Shown here: positions 23,935 to 32,856 of the stretch, piece by piece
Position numbering within the stretch: position 1 is the first letter of the stretch
How the letters are laid out: each line of letters begins with the position of its first letter
From: Olavius sp. associated proteobacterium Delta 1
GTDB lineage: Bacteria > Desulfobacterota > Desulfobacteria > Desulfobacterales > JAFDCJ01
DNA length: 45,042 nt
Reading direction: 5' to 3'
Assembly: GCA_902749685.1 (NCBI GenBank)
Contig: CACVKW010000552.1
Location: 1-45,042, forward strand
Position numbers and translations under genes: made by a program
The notes under the pieces: generated by a model
Database searches by the model: none
What the model was told of the DNA's origin: nothing
The model's input: only the letters and a program-made list of their open reading frames with translations

Positions 23935-24567
23935 CTATCTTTTCAGAATCTTATATGCAAAATCAGGCCCTCGCCCCTGAAGATAAGCCATATCCACCCA
24001 CAGCATTGCCATGGGCTCAAAATAGCGTGCATGATAGAGCGGTCCGGTGATGCAAGTATCAAACCCCACATCATTGGATAGTTGCGCAACCGTTTTATTG
24101 GCCTCATCATCATCACCGCAAATAAGCATGGTTACCGTCTGCGACTCATAATGGGGGTTGGTCATATTACCTGATCCGGTGGTGTTAAAGGCCTTGACTA
24201 CCCGGGCGCCCGGTGCCCATTGGGCGACCTGCTCCCCGGCTGAAATGGTCGTACCGATGGACAATCCCTTGAGGTCAGGGGCAATCGGATTGGTACAATC
24301 AACCACAATTTTGCCTTCCAGGGTACCGGCGGTGCGAACGGCATCCTGGGTTGCTAACCAGGGAGTGGCGAATATAACAATATCAGCCCCGGCGGCCGCC
24401 TCCGCCACGCCGGCTGCCCGTGCATTCTGTCCTGAATTTACCAGCAATGTCTGTACTTTTTCACTGCCGGGATCATGAACGCCATATATGATTTCGTGCC
24501 CTGCTTTGGCCCAGGCAGGCCCTAAGGTACCCCCGACGTTGCCGACTCCAATAACTGCGATTTTCAT
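23935..24567 (-). CDS. NADP-dependent F420-oxidoreductase-like dinucleotide-binding protein
   Basis: 210 aa. The N-terminal Rossmann motif MKIAVIGVGNVGGTLG and the phrases DIVIFATPW, IVVDCTNPI and VVKAFNTTGSGNM are those of the F420-dependent NADP reductase (Fno)-like family, which in F420-lacking bacteria includes other NADP reductases. The reaction here is not known. GGAGG 7 nt before the ATG sets the start at 24567, 17 nt after the preceding gene. Operon with two NTF2-like genes and an aldo/keto reductase. Confidence 0.7.
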   Translation of the reverse strand: MKIAVIGVGNVGGTLGPAWAKAGHEIIYGVHDPGSEKVQTLLVNSGQNARAAGVAEAAAGADIVIFATPWLATQDAVRTAGTLEGKIVVDCTNPIAPDLKGLSIGTTISAGEQVAQWAPGARVVKAFNTTGSGNMTNPHYESQTVTMLICGDDDEANKTVAQLSNDVGFDTCITGPLYHARYFEPMAMLWVDMAYLQGRGPDFAYKILKR

Positions 24568-24583
24568 TTTGTATCCTCCTTTT

Positions 24584-25006
24584 CTAGGCATATTGTAGAT
24601 CCATCCGAACTATTTTTCCTTGTTTAAAATTGAATGTATAGTGCGCCTTGAACCCACTGGCTGACTCACCGAATCCAGGCGGCACAAATTTTATCAGGAG
24701 TTTAATTCGATCCTGCGATTGCGATACAATTGATAAAATTTCATAGCGACCACCAATCACCTCATTGTCAGCCCATGTTCGGATAGCTTCGATGCCTGAA
24801 ATTTTTCGACTGACATCGAAAATAACTGCATCAGGCTGAAAACACTGTGATAATGCATCCAAATCAGCATCGGCAACAGCGGAAAAATAACAATGTGCCG
24901 GTTCCGGGATATCTAATGCTGAAAAGCCGTCTGCGCCCACGGGGCAGACAATACCCGCAAAGAATAAGAGCAAAAAGCATGCGGAGCAAAGAAAATGACG
25001 TTTCAT
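24584..25006 (-). CDS. Secreted NTF2-like (SnoaL-type) protein 2
   Basis: 140 aa. Signal peptide MKRHFLCSACFLLLFFAGIVC. The mature segment HCYFSAVADADLDALSQCFQPDAVIFDVSRKISG, followed by WADNEVIGGRYEILSIVSQSQ, is an NTF2-like fold closely related to the protein at 23478-23903. A ribosome site (AAGGAGG) lies 5 nt upstream. Function unknown; it may bind the same periplasmic ligand as its paralogue. Confidence 0.65.
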   Translation of the reverse strand: MKRHFLCSACFLLLFFAGIVCPVGADGFSALDIPEPAHCYFSAVADADLDALSQCFQPDAVIFDVSRKISGIEAIRTWADNEVIGGRYEILSIVSQSQDRIKLLIKFVPPGFGESASGFKAHYTFNFKQGKIVRMDLQYA

Positions 25007-25089
25007 GTTATCCTCCTTTCATTTCATTTAAGGGAGCAGAAAAGATTATGAGTCATATTCTTCCAAAGAATGGATATTGATTGCAGTCA

Positions 25090-26073
25090 TCACAACAAAG
25101 TTTGTCCCTGGGCCAAACCCGGTACAGCCAATTCGGATATTTTCTCGAGGGTCTCGGGGTTGAGAATGATTTCAGCTGCCTTGGCGTTTTGGGTTACACG
25201 TTCCCGGTTGCGTGTGCCTGGAATCGGGATGATGTCCTCGCCCTGATGAAGCAGCCATGCCAGGGAAAGCTGGGCGGCCGTGATGTCGAGTTCTTCGGCC
25301 AAATTCATCAGGGGTTCAAAGCGTTGTTTGTTGGCGGCCAGGTTGTCACCCTGGTAACGTGGATTATTGTTTCGAAAGTCATCTGCCCCCAGCACATCGA
25401 TGGTGCCGGTTAAAAATCCGCCGCCCAGCGGGGACCATGGGACCAACGCGATACCAAGTTCACGAAGGGTCGGCAGCATTTCTGTTTCCACCTCACGTCG
25501 CCAGAGCGAATACTCATATTGGACGGTTGCAATTGGATGAACCTTATGAGCGCGACGAATCTGTTCGGCCGTTACGTTACTGAGCCCAAGGAAACGAACC
25601 TTTCCTTGGTTAACGGCCTCGGACATGGCTGCCACGGTTTCTTCGATGGGCGTTGCCGGATCGGGATAGTGTGCGTACCACAGATCAATATGCGACATGC
25701 CCAGACGGTCGAGACTGTTTTCAATGGCTCGCTGCACGTATTCCGGCTTACCATTGATTTTCAGCGAAAATCCCCAGCCTGTCGGCACGTCCGTACCGGT
25801 TTCGTCCGGATCGAAGACAATGCCGAATTTCGTTGCAATAAAGGCCTCGTTGCGCCGGTTGGCTGCGGCGCGACCGACCAATTGTTCATTGTGTCCATTG
25901 CCATATGCGTCGGCAGTATCAATTAAGGAGCACCCTTCATCAAGCGCGTACCGAATGACTTCAACGGCATTATCTTCATCAGTGGTACCATAATACCCTT
26001 CGAGGCCCATTGCGCCGTATCCAATAGCGCCAACGGGGGGACCCTCACTGCCAAGATTACGATGTTGTTTCAT
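25090..26073 (-). CDS. Aldo/keto reductase
   Basis: 327 aa. The AKR catalytic tetrad is visible: Asp52 and Tyr57 (IDTADAYGNGHNE), Lys82 (ATKFG) and His135 (WYAHYPDP). The NADPH-binding C-terminal segment IIPIPGTRNRERVTQNAKA is typical of the YdhF/Tas-like AKR groups. It reduces an aldehyde or ketone with NADPH; substrate unknown. First gene of the group after the MarR regulator and probably controlled by it. AAGGGAG 7 nt before the ATG. Confidence 0.85.
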   Translation of the reverse strand: MKQHRNLGSEGPPVGAIGYGAMGLEGYYGTTDEDNAVEVIRYALDEGCSLIDTADAYGNGHNEQLVGRAAANRRNEAFIATKFGIVFDPDETGTDVPTGWGFSLKINGKPEYVQRAIENSLDRLGMSHIDLWYAHYPDPATPIEETVAAMSEAVNQGKVRFLGLSNVTAEQIRRAHKVHPIATVQYEYSLWRREVETEMLPTLRELGIALVPWSPLGGGFLTGTIDVLGADDFRNNNPRYQGDNLAANKQRFEPLMNLAEELDITAAQLSLAWLLHQGEDIIPIPGTRNRERVTQNAKAAEIILNPETLEKISELAVPGLAQGQTLL

Positions 26074-26151
26074 TTTAATTCTCCCTTCTTTCTAATTGCC
26101 ATAGTGCGAAAATTTATTTTTGGGACAGGAGACATTTCTTTGAAAAAACGA

Positions 26152-26511
26152 TTATGCTTGGTTGCTAAGTCTATTGCTGGCTTCGTCGATCATTGCCGTT
26201 AATTTATCACCTCCTTTGAGGCCTAACACTTGCGCATAACGCTGGTGAAAGCTCTTCCAGGCGTCCTCGATGGGTTTACGCAGATTCTCCCCCTCTTTAG
26301 TGGCGTAGACTTTTGAAGCCTTTCCTTCGGTTAGGCGGGTTAAATACCCTTTGTGCACCAGTGCATCGACAAACCGTGTGACTGTTGATGGTGCCAGGTG
26401 CAGGTGCTCACACAGTTCTTTCTGGCCAATACCGGGATTATCATTAACCAGCATCATTAAAAAGGCGTGCGCGGGGAATTCTCTATTATGGCATTCGGGC
26501 ATTATATCCAC
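26152..26511 (-). CDS. MarR-family transcriptional regulator
   Basis: 119 aa. The winged helix is clear: GQKELCEHLHLAPSTVTRFVDALVHKGYLTRLTEGKASKVYATKEGE. It is about 20 residues shorter than usual and lacks most of the N-terminal dimerisation helix, so the start is uncertain (GTG at 26511 with AAGGA upstream, or ATG at 26502). It lies upstream of the aldo/keto reductase operon on the same strand and probably represses it in response to an aromatic or reactive aldehyde ligand (inferred). Confidence 0.75.
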   Translation of the reverse strand: MDIMPECHNREFPAHAFLMMLVNDNPGIGQKELCEHLHLAPSTVTRFVDALVHKGYLTRLTEGKASKVYATKEGENLRKPIEDAWKSFHQRYAQVLGLKGGDKLTAMIDEASNRLSNQA

Positions 26512-27289
26512 TTTATTTCCTTAAATCAACCAAGGTTGAAAGGTTGTTCAGATTGGCATTACTAATCTACAAGAAAAAGGAAACTCAAATTGATAGATTA
26601 CCATGACAAATTCACAACCTCACCAGACTATAGATTGCACAATTGGTAATCTACATTTTGAACTGAGTGTCTATTACGTGCCTGCTCCTAAAATAAAGGA
26701 AATATGCAGATTGCATATCGAAAGGCACAATGATTATGATTTTTTGGACCAGTGAGGCAGCACGATATGTTGTGGTGTGGCCTATTAGTCGCGAAGTGAA
26801 GGATACATCGCATATCTCAATTAATTAAAAATGATCAGAATTTCATATCATCGGCATTTTTTTACAGAAAACGCGGGTCTTTGCTATCTGCTATATAGAA
26901 CCAATCAAACTTATTTCAGGCTTGGCACAACATCTTGCGGTAGGCCTTTTAGCTAAAAGTCGCTTTCAATTTCTCATACGAATATTATATCTACTATAGA
27001 TCAAATGCATTTAAGTTTCAGATTTCACCAACATGCACTTCCAGAAATTTTTAAAATTGCGTAATACCGAATTGTCAAATGACGTTATGGTACGTATTCC
27101 GAATCTCCCAGTTTTACTTCCGTTCAGGGATTAAGCGCTATGGGACGGAGGCTGAAGCCTAAATTCCGCCTTATCCCTTGTTTCCGACTTCCGCATTGGC
27201 TAGCGTCTGTCTTCTTTCCTCAGCCTTGCGTCATCTGCCCTCTTTTCTCTGTCCTCTGCCCTTTGTCTATTGAATGTCTCGATCCGTAA
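26512..27289. other. Gene-free regulatory region
   Basis: 778 bp with no supported gene. TAGATTACCA (26594-26603) is perfectly inverted as TGGTAATCTA (26644-26653) and is the best operator candidate for the MarR gene. 27204-27270 is a run of CTGTCCTCTG-like units. The rest is AT-rich unique sequence. Confidence 0.45.
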
Positions 27290-28996
27290 TTAAACATCCG
27301 ATCGAACTTTGCGGGCCTCTTTTAATTTTTTGTATACCGTATTTCTGGAAATGCCAAGTTCGCGGGCTATGGCGGATATATTGCCGCTGTTCCTTTCATA
27401 GGCAGCGCCAGTGATCTGCAGTTCCTGATCGGCCAGATTTTTCGCCGGCGGTTCGGCTGCCGGGCCGGCAGAGGGGACCGGGAGAATTTTTTGTATGTCT
27501 TCGGCACACACCCTTCCGTTTTCACAGGTGATCAGCAGGCGGGTCAGCACGCCTTTTAATTCCCTGATATTTCCCGGCCAGCTGTAAGCTTCCAGCCGGC
27601 GCAAAGCCGCCGGTTCCAGTCGGAGAGGCTGTTCGAAGGTTTCGATGATGGCGTCGATGATCTTGTGAAGATCCTGCCGATCCTGCAGGGCCGGCAGGCA
27701 AACCTCCATGGTGTTGATGCGGTACAGCAGGTCCGGGCGGAAGTCTTCCGGCGGCTCTTTGCATTTCGAGACCGCGTTGGTGGCGGAAATCAGCTGGATG
27801 TCCAGCTGAATTTCCGTGGTGTTGCCCACCGGACGGATTTCCATGCGATCCAGGAAACGCAGCAGCTTGGCCTGGACCTGAGCCGGCATGGTCCCGATTT
27901 CATCCAAAAAAAGGGTCCCTCGATTGGCCTGACGCACAAGGCCTTTTGACCCGCCCCGGGTCGCCCCGCTAAAGGCCCCCTCCTGATGGCCGAAAAGCTC
28001 GGATTCGATCAATGTTTCCGGCAGTGCTGCGCAGTTGACGGCTACAAAATCTCCTTTGCGGTTGCTGACAGCGTGGGTGTAACGGGCTATCAGTTTTTTG
28101 CCCGTTCCGGTTTCACCCCGGATGAGAATCGGCACGTTCAATTCAACGGCCCGTCTCACCAGGTGCATGGCGGACCTGACGGACGGGTCGTCGCTGACCA
28201 TGGATATATCCCGCGGGGCTGCGCAAGGATTTTGGCAGACAGGTTGTGCTACAGTCAACTTGCGGGCGCGATAATTGAAGGCCCGGACGGCAAAGGAGCT
28301 ACCCTCAGTGTCGGTAAGAGAAATTGACCGGGCATCGGACAGCCGGTCAAGAAACTGTCTGAAAGGCGTACGGAAAATCTGGTCGAAATGGACTCTGGCG
28401 CGGGGAGGTAAGTCCTGCAGAAAAAACCGGGCCTGGCGATTGGATTCTGCGAGGATACCCTCTTCATCGAAGGCAAGCATCCCTGATTGCAGGGTTCCCA
28501 GAAATTCGCGGCGATTGTGGAGTTCGAAAATCAGGTTGCTCCTGTGGCGGGCTTTAAACAGGCTGTTTTCTATGGTGACACATGACATTCTGACCAGTGC
28601 CAGGGTGTGTTGCTGGCGTGAACGGCAGTCGGAGGTCGCATCGATAATGCCCGTTAATCTGCCGTCGGGTCCAATAATCGGTGCGGCGGCGCAAGTCAGG
28701 TCCGCATAAGCTTTAAAATAATGTTCTGCACCGTGGACGATGGCCGGTCTTTGTGTTGCGGCAACCAGGCCGAGGGCATTGGTCCCGTTGATTTCCTCCT
28801 GCCATTTGAAACCCGGAAGCGTCCAGCCGGAGTTGTTGGTGTTGATGGAGCCATCGACGATTCGGTCGAGAATAACGCCATCGTTGTCCGCAAATATGAT
28901 GATGAATTTGGACCCTGCAATTTGGAGGTGGAGATTTTCCATCTCCAGTTTTGCCAGTCGACGCACCAGACCGTTTTCCTCCCGCCGCGTGTTCAA
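27290..28996 (-). CDS. AcoR-like sigma-54-dependent activator, 5' end damaged
   Basis: 568 aa from a TTG. An N-terminal GAF-like domain (~20-150) precedes a PAS-like region (~165-250) and an AAA+ domain with Walker A GETGTGKK (294-301), GAFSGA (340-345, variant of GAFTGA) and Walker B TLFLDEIG (361-368). A Fis-type helix-turn-helix is at the end (ISAIARELGISRNTVYKKL). The domain order is that of AcoR. In-frame family sequence continues upstream of the TTG (IRASWQRCFGIGLDPFGYP) to about 29140 without ATG, GTG or TTG, and is cut by a stop inside a REP-like hairpin. The protein may be made from the internal TTG, from a non-standard start, or not at all. No target promoter identified. Confidence 0.75.
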   Translation of the reverse strand: MNTRREENGLVRRLAKLEMENLHLQIAGSKFIIIFADNDGVILDRIVDGSINTNNSGWTLPGFKWQEEINGTNALGLVAATQRPAIVHGAEHYFKAYADLTCAAAPIIGPDGRLTGIIDATSDCRSRQQHTLALVRMSCVTIENSLFKARHRSNLIFELHNRREFLGTLQSGMLAFDEEGILAESNRQARFFLQDLPPRARVHFDQIFRTPFRQFLDRLSDARSISLTDTEGSSFAVRAFNYRARKLTVAQPVCQNPCAAPRDISMVSDDPSVRSAMHLVRRAVELNVPILIRGETGTGKKLIARYTHAVSNRKGDFVAVNCAALPETLIESELFGHQEGAFSGATRGGSKGLVRQANRGTLFLDEIGTMPAQVQAKLLRFLDRMEIRPVGNTTEIQLDIQLISATNAVSKCKEPPEDFRPDLLYRINTMEVCLPALQDRQDLHKIIDAIIETFEQPLRLEPAALRRLEAYSWPGNIRELKGVLTRLLITCENGRVCAEDIQKILPVPSAGPAAEPPAKNLADQELQITGAAYERNSGNISAIARELGISRNTVYKKLKEARKVRSDV

Positions 28997-29143
28997 ATCC
29001 TTGTCGCTGATTTGAATTTGCTCAGGATAACCGAATGGATCGAGGCCGATGCCGAAGCAACGCTGCCAGGATGCTCGGATTTCCGGGCTGAAAAACTTAG
29101 CCGGGACAATTCCCTCACGGGTCAGAAAAGGGAAATGGGGTCA
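28997..29143 (-). pseudogene. Detached N-terminal coding remnant of the AcoR-like gene
   Basis: In frame with the downstream gene, this stretch encodes LTREGIVPAKFFSPEIRASW and QRCFGIGLDPFGYPEQIQIS, the conserved N-terminus of AcoR-type regulators. It has no usual start codon and is bounded by TGA at 29141-29143. Confidence 0.6.
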
Positions 29144-29158
29144 AATCTCCGTTTGACC
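29137..29158 (+). repeat. REP-like hairpin (GGTCAAA/TTTGACC)
   Basis: GGTCAAATCTCCGTTTGACC folds into a 7-bp perfect stem and is preceded by GG. A related sequence in opposite orientation (ggttaatcgtagacctgacc, 29333-29352) lies ~175 bp away. This pattern often flanks REP-associated transposases; no transposase gene remains between them. Confidence 0.5.
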
Positions 29159-29371
29159 TTTCACGGCGTTGCACTCAATTGTTGAAAACAATCGATAAAT
29201 CGCTGATAACCCGCCATCTGCGTGATAAACCGTTACACTTCCGGACATGTTTCATTACATGGAGCCCGCCTTACGGGTATTTTATTCTTTAGGGGCGCGA
29301 CATGTTTCAAAAGTATCCAAGCTGATGACAAAGGTTAATCGTAGACCTGACCCCCTTCGTTGGCCCCCTTC

Positions 29372-30237
29372 GTCTTGAAGGCGTGAATAGGGCGCTGATT
29401 CGCAAACTCAGTGGAGACACCGGAACCAATGATATCAGCCGTGTTCTGCGGGTGCCAGGAACCTACAATTTCAAGTTAACAAACAATCCGAGAGAAGTCA
29501 CCGTTGTCTGGAGTGACGGGCCAAGATACGATTATGAGCAGTTTGTAGAGCTGGCAAAAGCTGAAAAGGAAAAACAAGAAAAAGCAAAAGCTCCACCCAA
29601 AGCTGCTAAAACGGATCCTGGCAGACCATCAACAGTAATTTGGGATCAGAAAGTCGATAGCCTGCCAGTCTCGGACAAAATCAAGCAGCTCATAATATCC
29701 GGTCACAACGGGTCATATCCTTCTCGCAGTGAGTCCGATATGGCTGTGATATTGGCTCTGGTCAACAAAGGATTTGAATTTCCCAACATTAAATCCATAT
29801 TTGAAAATTATAGTATCGGCGAAAAATACCGGCAGCACTCCGCGAAGGACAACTACCTCAAGTACAACATCGAAAAAGCGAAAGAGTTTTCGAACCTGAC
29901 CGGAAGTGAGATGCAAGATCCTCTGTTTATATCGGGGGCGATGCAATCCGACAGTGGTAAATACAGCCTGAAGATCGTGCGATTTCAGGAATACATGAAC
30001 AAAAAGCACAGGCTCAAATTTCTGGAAAAAGAACGGGCTTTTTTTCTATACACAGGTACCTCGTATGAACAATGCAGCGAGGATCGGCTGAACTTCATCT
30101 GCCAGAATGAGCTGGGGGATCATCGGGAGCTTTTTTCCAAGACAGCTCTTTCTAACTTCATTCATTACAGTATTGCGGATATTTTGATAGACGCGGATAA
30201 AGCATACGAGGATCAGGTCCAATATTATAGGCTGAAT
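29372..30237 (+). pseudogene. Phage/plasmid-type primase fragment
   Basis: In frame from RLEGVNRALIRKLSGDTGTN and DISRVLRVPGTYNFK, the sequence resembles the RepB/D5-type primase of phages and mobile elements. It continues through a helical region (SGHNGSYPSRSESDMAVILA) and a D5-N-like segment (RAFFLYTGTSYEQCSEDRLN). The N-terminal catalytic part is missing and the helicase part is cut off where a group II intron fragment begins near 30238. It is a remnant of a mobile element. Confidence 0.6.
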
Positions 30238-30585
30238 TCAGGCACCAGGCACGCGGAGATGTTATCATCACCCGTTTTGCGGATGACTTCGTCGTCGGAT
30301 TCCAGTATCGGTCTGAAGCAGAGCGACTGCTCAACGAATTACGCGAGCGCCTTTTGCCAATCGGTACAGTGGCTATGGTGGAAAACACTGAAGCGCCGTA
30401 GTCAAAAACACAATATGACTTGGCGGCGTATGGAGTATCTTTGTGCGAAGTGGCTTCCACCGGTTCGCGTCTATCATCCATATCCTTTTGTGCGCTTTGG
30501 CGTTATTACCTGAGGCAGGAGCCGTATGAGGTAGTCCCTCACGTACGGATCTGTGCGGGGGGTGCCGGGTAACCGGCATTCCTAC
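30238..30585 (+). pseudogene. Group II intron 3' remnant with reverse transcriptase fragments
   Basis: One frame gives ARGDVIITRFADDFVVGFQY (the reverse transcriptase YADD box as FADD, 30273-30287) and then LLNELRERLLP. A second frame gives RRSQKHNMTWRRMEYL and KWLPPVRVYHPYPFVRFGVI, the C-terminal maturase end, stopping at 30513. The thumb/X region between is missing. Domain V follows at 30519-30551 and domain VI ends near cctac 30585. The protein part is fused in frame to the primase fragment, which creates an artificial 376-codon frame from 29383. Confidence 0.75.
30519..30551 (+). ncRNA. Group II intron domain V (degenerate)
   Basis: GAGCCGTATGAGG pairs with CCCTCA-CG-TACGGATC, with the expected two-base CG bulge. 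In intact copies the last arm reads TACGGTTC; here it is TACGGATC, which puts an A opposite the G of the AGC catalytic triad. The intron is probably dead. Confidence 0.65.
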
Positions 30586-30903
30586 CGCGACCTTTGCTTT
30601 TAGACACCTTTGCTTTCATATAGTTATTGGTGGACTTGCACTGCTCGTCCATAGGGCTCATATCTTTCTGAGGAATGCTGCATTACAGCTATCTCCCAAT
30701 GACAGGAACGACAGAATTTGTCGTTTAATCGATTAAAGATATCTGACACCATTCACACTGAACACAACCATTCATGCCGCTATTGCCACAAAACCTTATG
30801 GCCTTGTGTGCAGATTGGGGATGAACAACTACATATTGTGCCGTGTTAGGATATCGGTGCAGAACAAGATTAAAATTAAGACTTGACATGAAAAAAGACG
30901 GGA
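30586..30903. other. Gene-free stretch after the intron remnant
   Basis: No gene recognised. A short frame with CRYCHKTLWPCVQ (about 30770-30845) hints at a zinc-ribbon scrap. TTGACA at 30883-30888 with TAGTCT 17 nt downstream is promoter-like and points into the dehydrogenase remnant. Confidence 0.35.
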
Positions 30904-31104
30904 TATAGTCTGATAGAGTTCAGCGAAAAAACTAATGCCGGAAGCCTAGTAGACACTTATCCGGAATTAGTCGAATTGATGGAGCTTGCAGATCGCGGAT
31001 TAGTCAACCTCTCAACAAAAGAATATCGCTTGAGTGAAGCAAATCAAGCTCTGACCGACCTTAATGCAGGTAAGATATAGGGCCGGGCGGTCTTAATCCC
31101 TTGA
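30904..31104 (+). pseudogene. C-terminal fragment of a zinc alcohol dehydrogenase
   Basis: The frame gives LIEFSEKTNAGSLVDTYPEL, VELMELADRGLVNLSTKEY and RLSEANQALTDLNAGKI, then TAG, then GRAVLIP. It is clearly homologous to the last ~65 residues of the dehydrogenase at 40861-41913 (AELTELMALADRGLVELAIK, LNNGKIQGRAVLIP). The internal TAG at 31078-31080 replaces the CAG (Gln) of the intact copy. The rest of the gene is missing. Confidence 0.75.
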
Positions 31105-31196
31105 TCTCATATGCAGAGGAATGATTTTGCCTGGTTTCTTTGAAATCATTTAAAATCCCTTGCTATTACAAGGCGGGTGCGGGCGATTCTTTCACG

Positions 31197-31224
31197 CTTC
31201 ATTTGTGCATGCAGAGAAATGAAG
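31197..31224. promoter_or_regulatory. Operator-like palindrome upstream of the binding protein gene
   Basis: CTTCATTT (31197-31204) is perfectly inverted as AAATGAAG (31217-31224), ~55 nt before the start codon of the ABC binding protein. It could bind a dimeric regulator; no regulator gene is adjacent. Confidence 0.35.
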
Positions 31225-31279
31225 AGATAATTCGGATCTATATTGTACTTAATTAAAATAGAAAAGGAGGGAGGTCATT

Positions 31280-32809
31280 ATGAGATTACACATCGTAGCA
31301 TTGATAGCAGCAATGGTCTTTCTGGTTAGCAACGCAGCTTTCGCTGACAAATGGGGGGACCAATTCCCACACATTGCCAAAACAGGAGATATTCCAGGTG
31401 AATGTTCCTACGAAGCTATGTCTAAAAAGAATTACCAAGGCAGGACATTAAACATCAGCACCCATGCTGTACCGGTTATGGGAGAACCAACTGCGCTGCA
31501 TGCAGAGCAATTTGCCAAGCTGACCGGGGCGAAAGTAAACGTTGTGCATACACCTTTCGGAGACTTATTTCAAAAAACAATGGTTCCCCTGCAAACCGGT
31601 CAAACACCGTATGATGTCATGTTTGGAGGGTCTTACTGGATCGGTGACTGGATAAACTACATCCAACCGGTTCCCCAGAAGTATATTGACATGCCTCAGA
31701 TGAAAGACGTGACTCGAAACTATATCGATGTGGCCTCCTGGAAAGGTACAATGATGCAGTTTCCTGTTGACGGAGATCGACATTACCTGAAATATCGCGC
31801 TGACGTGATTAACAATCCGGAAATGCAAAAAAAATATAAAGCGGATACCGGAAAGGAATTAAGAGTTCCCAAAACCTGGAAGGAATACGCAGAAATAGCC
31901 ACTTACTTCAACGGTTGGGACTGGGATGGCGATGGCGAAAAAGAATACGGCTCAGCTGAGGTCGTGGCAAGGGACAATTTAATGTTCTCAGCCTTTATTA
32001 GTCGTGTGGCTGCTTATGCCAAGAATCCTCGAACACCTGGCGGTTTCTTTTTTGATTTGGAAACCATGGAACCACTAATCAATAGCCCTGGATTTGTTGA
32101 GGGATTGAAAGACTTTGTAGAAGCTACTAAGTATATGCCTCCAGGCGGGCAGAACTTTGGCTTAGGGGAAGAAATATTCTCATTTGGCGGGGGACAGACG
32201 CTATTCAGCTATTCTTGGGATGACGCCTTTGTGCAAGCCCAGCAAGATGACAGCCCCATCAAAAATAAGGTAGGTGCAGCACCTCTGCCCGGCGCTGAAA
32301 AGGTCTGGAACCGAGTGAAAGGTGCCTGGGAAAATAAATATAACCACGCGCCATACATCACCTGGGGATGGGGGGTAGCGGTTGCAAAAAACAGCAAGAA
32401 CCACGACATGGCCTTTGATTATCTTTGCTTTTTTGCCAATCCAGCCAACCACGCAGCTGATTTGTCTATTGGTCGCTTTGGCGTCAATCCTTATCGGAAA
32501 TCTGACTTCGATCCAAATTATTATGTTGAAAATCAGGGCTGGGATAGAAAAGTTGCTGAAACCTATACAGCAACGCTTAGCGGAATGGAAGCAAGTGATA
32601 ACAGGGTGTTTGATCTGCGCGTACCTGGCGTCAATCAGTTTTACTCCGCCATGGCTACAGGTGTGAGCAAAGCCATTGCCGGTCAGAAAACACCGCAGGA
32701 AGCGCTTGATGAAGTCGCGGCTGAGTGGAAGAAAATTGTCAATCGGCTGGGTAAAGAAACGATAAGAGATGCATACTCCGCTGTTGTCGCCTTAGAGGAC
32801 AATAAATAG
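31280..32809 (+). CDS. ABC transporter solute-binding protein (GlpV-like position, family 1)
   Basis: 509 aa with signal peptide MRLHIVALIAAMVFLVSNAAFA. It is a large family 1 extracellular solute-binding protein: LNISTHAVPVMGEPTALHAE, KLTGAKVNVVHTPFGDLFQK, TGQTPYDVMFGGSYWIG and VPKTWKEYAEIATYFNGWDW. Length and layout resemble the glycerol-binding GlpV of rhizobia more than typical maltose-type proteins, and the two ATPases downstream are GlpS/GlpT-like, so glycerol or a related polyol is the likely ligand. GGAGGGAGG precedes the ATG. First gene of a five-gene importer operon. Confidence 0.75.
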   Translation: MRLHIVALIAAMVFLVSNAAFADKWGDQFPHIAKTGDIPGECSYEAMSKKNYQGRTLNISTHAVPVMGEPTALHAEQFAKLTGAKVNVVHTPFGDLFQKTMVPLQTGQTPYDVMFGGSYWIGDWINYIQPVPQKYIDMPQMKDVTRNYIDVASWKGTMMQFPVDGDRHYLKYRADVINNPEMQKKYKADTGKELRVPKTWKEYAEIATYFNGWDWDGDGEKEYGSAEVVARDNLMFSAFISRVAAYAKNPRTPGGFFFDLETMEPLINSPGFVEGLKDFVEATKYMPPGGQNFGLGEEIFSFGGGQTLFSYSWDDAFVQAQQDDSPIKNKVGAAPLPGAEKVWNRVKGAWENKYNHAPYITWGWGVAVAKNSKNHDMAFDYLCFFANPANHAADLSIGRFGVNPYRKSDFDPNYYVENQGWDRKVAETYTATLSGMEASDNRVFDLRVPGVNQFYSAMATGVSKAIAGQKTPQEALDEVAAEWKKIVNRLGKETIRDAYSAVVALEDNK

Positions 32810-32823
32810 GTTTTTGTATCAAT

Positions 32824-32856
32824 AACCGCCCTTCCCAAAAAGGGCGGTTTCTTTTT
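32824..32856 (+). terminator. Rho-independent terminator/attenuator after the binding protein gene
   Basis: AACCGCCCTT (32824-32833) pairs perfectly with AAGGGCGGTT (32840-32849), followed by TCTTTTT. It lies 15 nt after the stop codon and before the permease genes, so partial read-through would give more binding protein than membrane components. The 270 bp up to the first permease otherwise hold nothing recognised. Confidence 0.8.

Noticed and set aside
26922..26939. TTGGCACAACATCTTGC resembles a sigma-54 -24/-12 promoter
   Set aside because: The GG-to-GC spacing is 11 instead of 10, and no gene on that strand starts downstream.
29383..30513. Single 376-codon gene
   Set aside because: The first ~285 codons are primase-like and the rest is group II intron sequence in two frames, so it is a chimera of two remnants.
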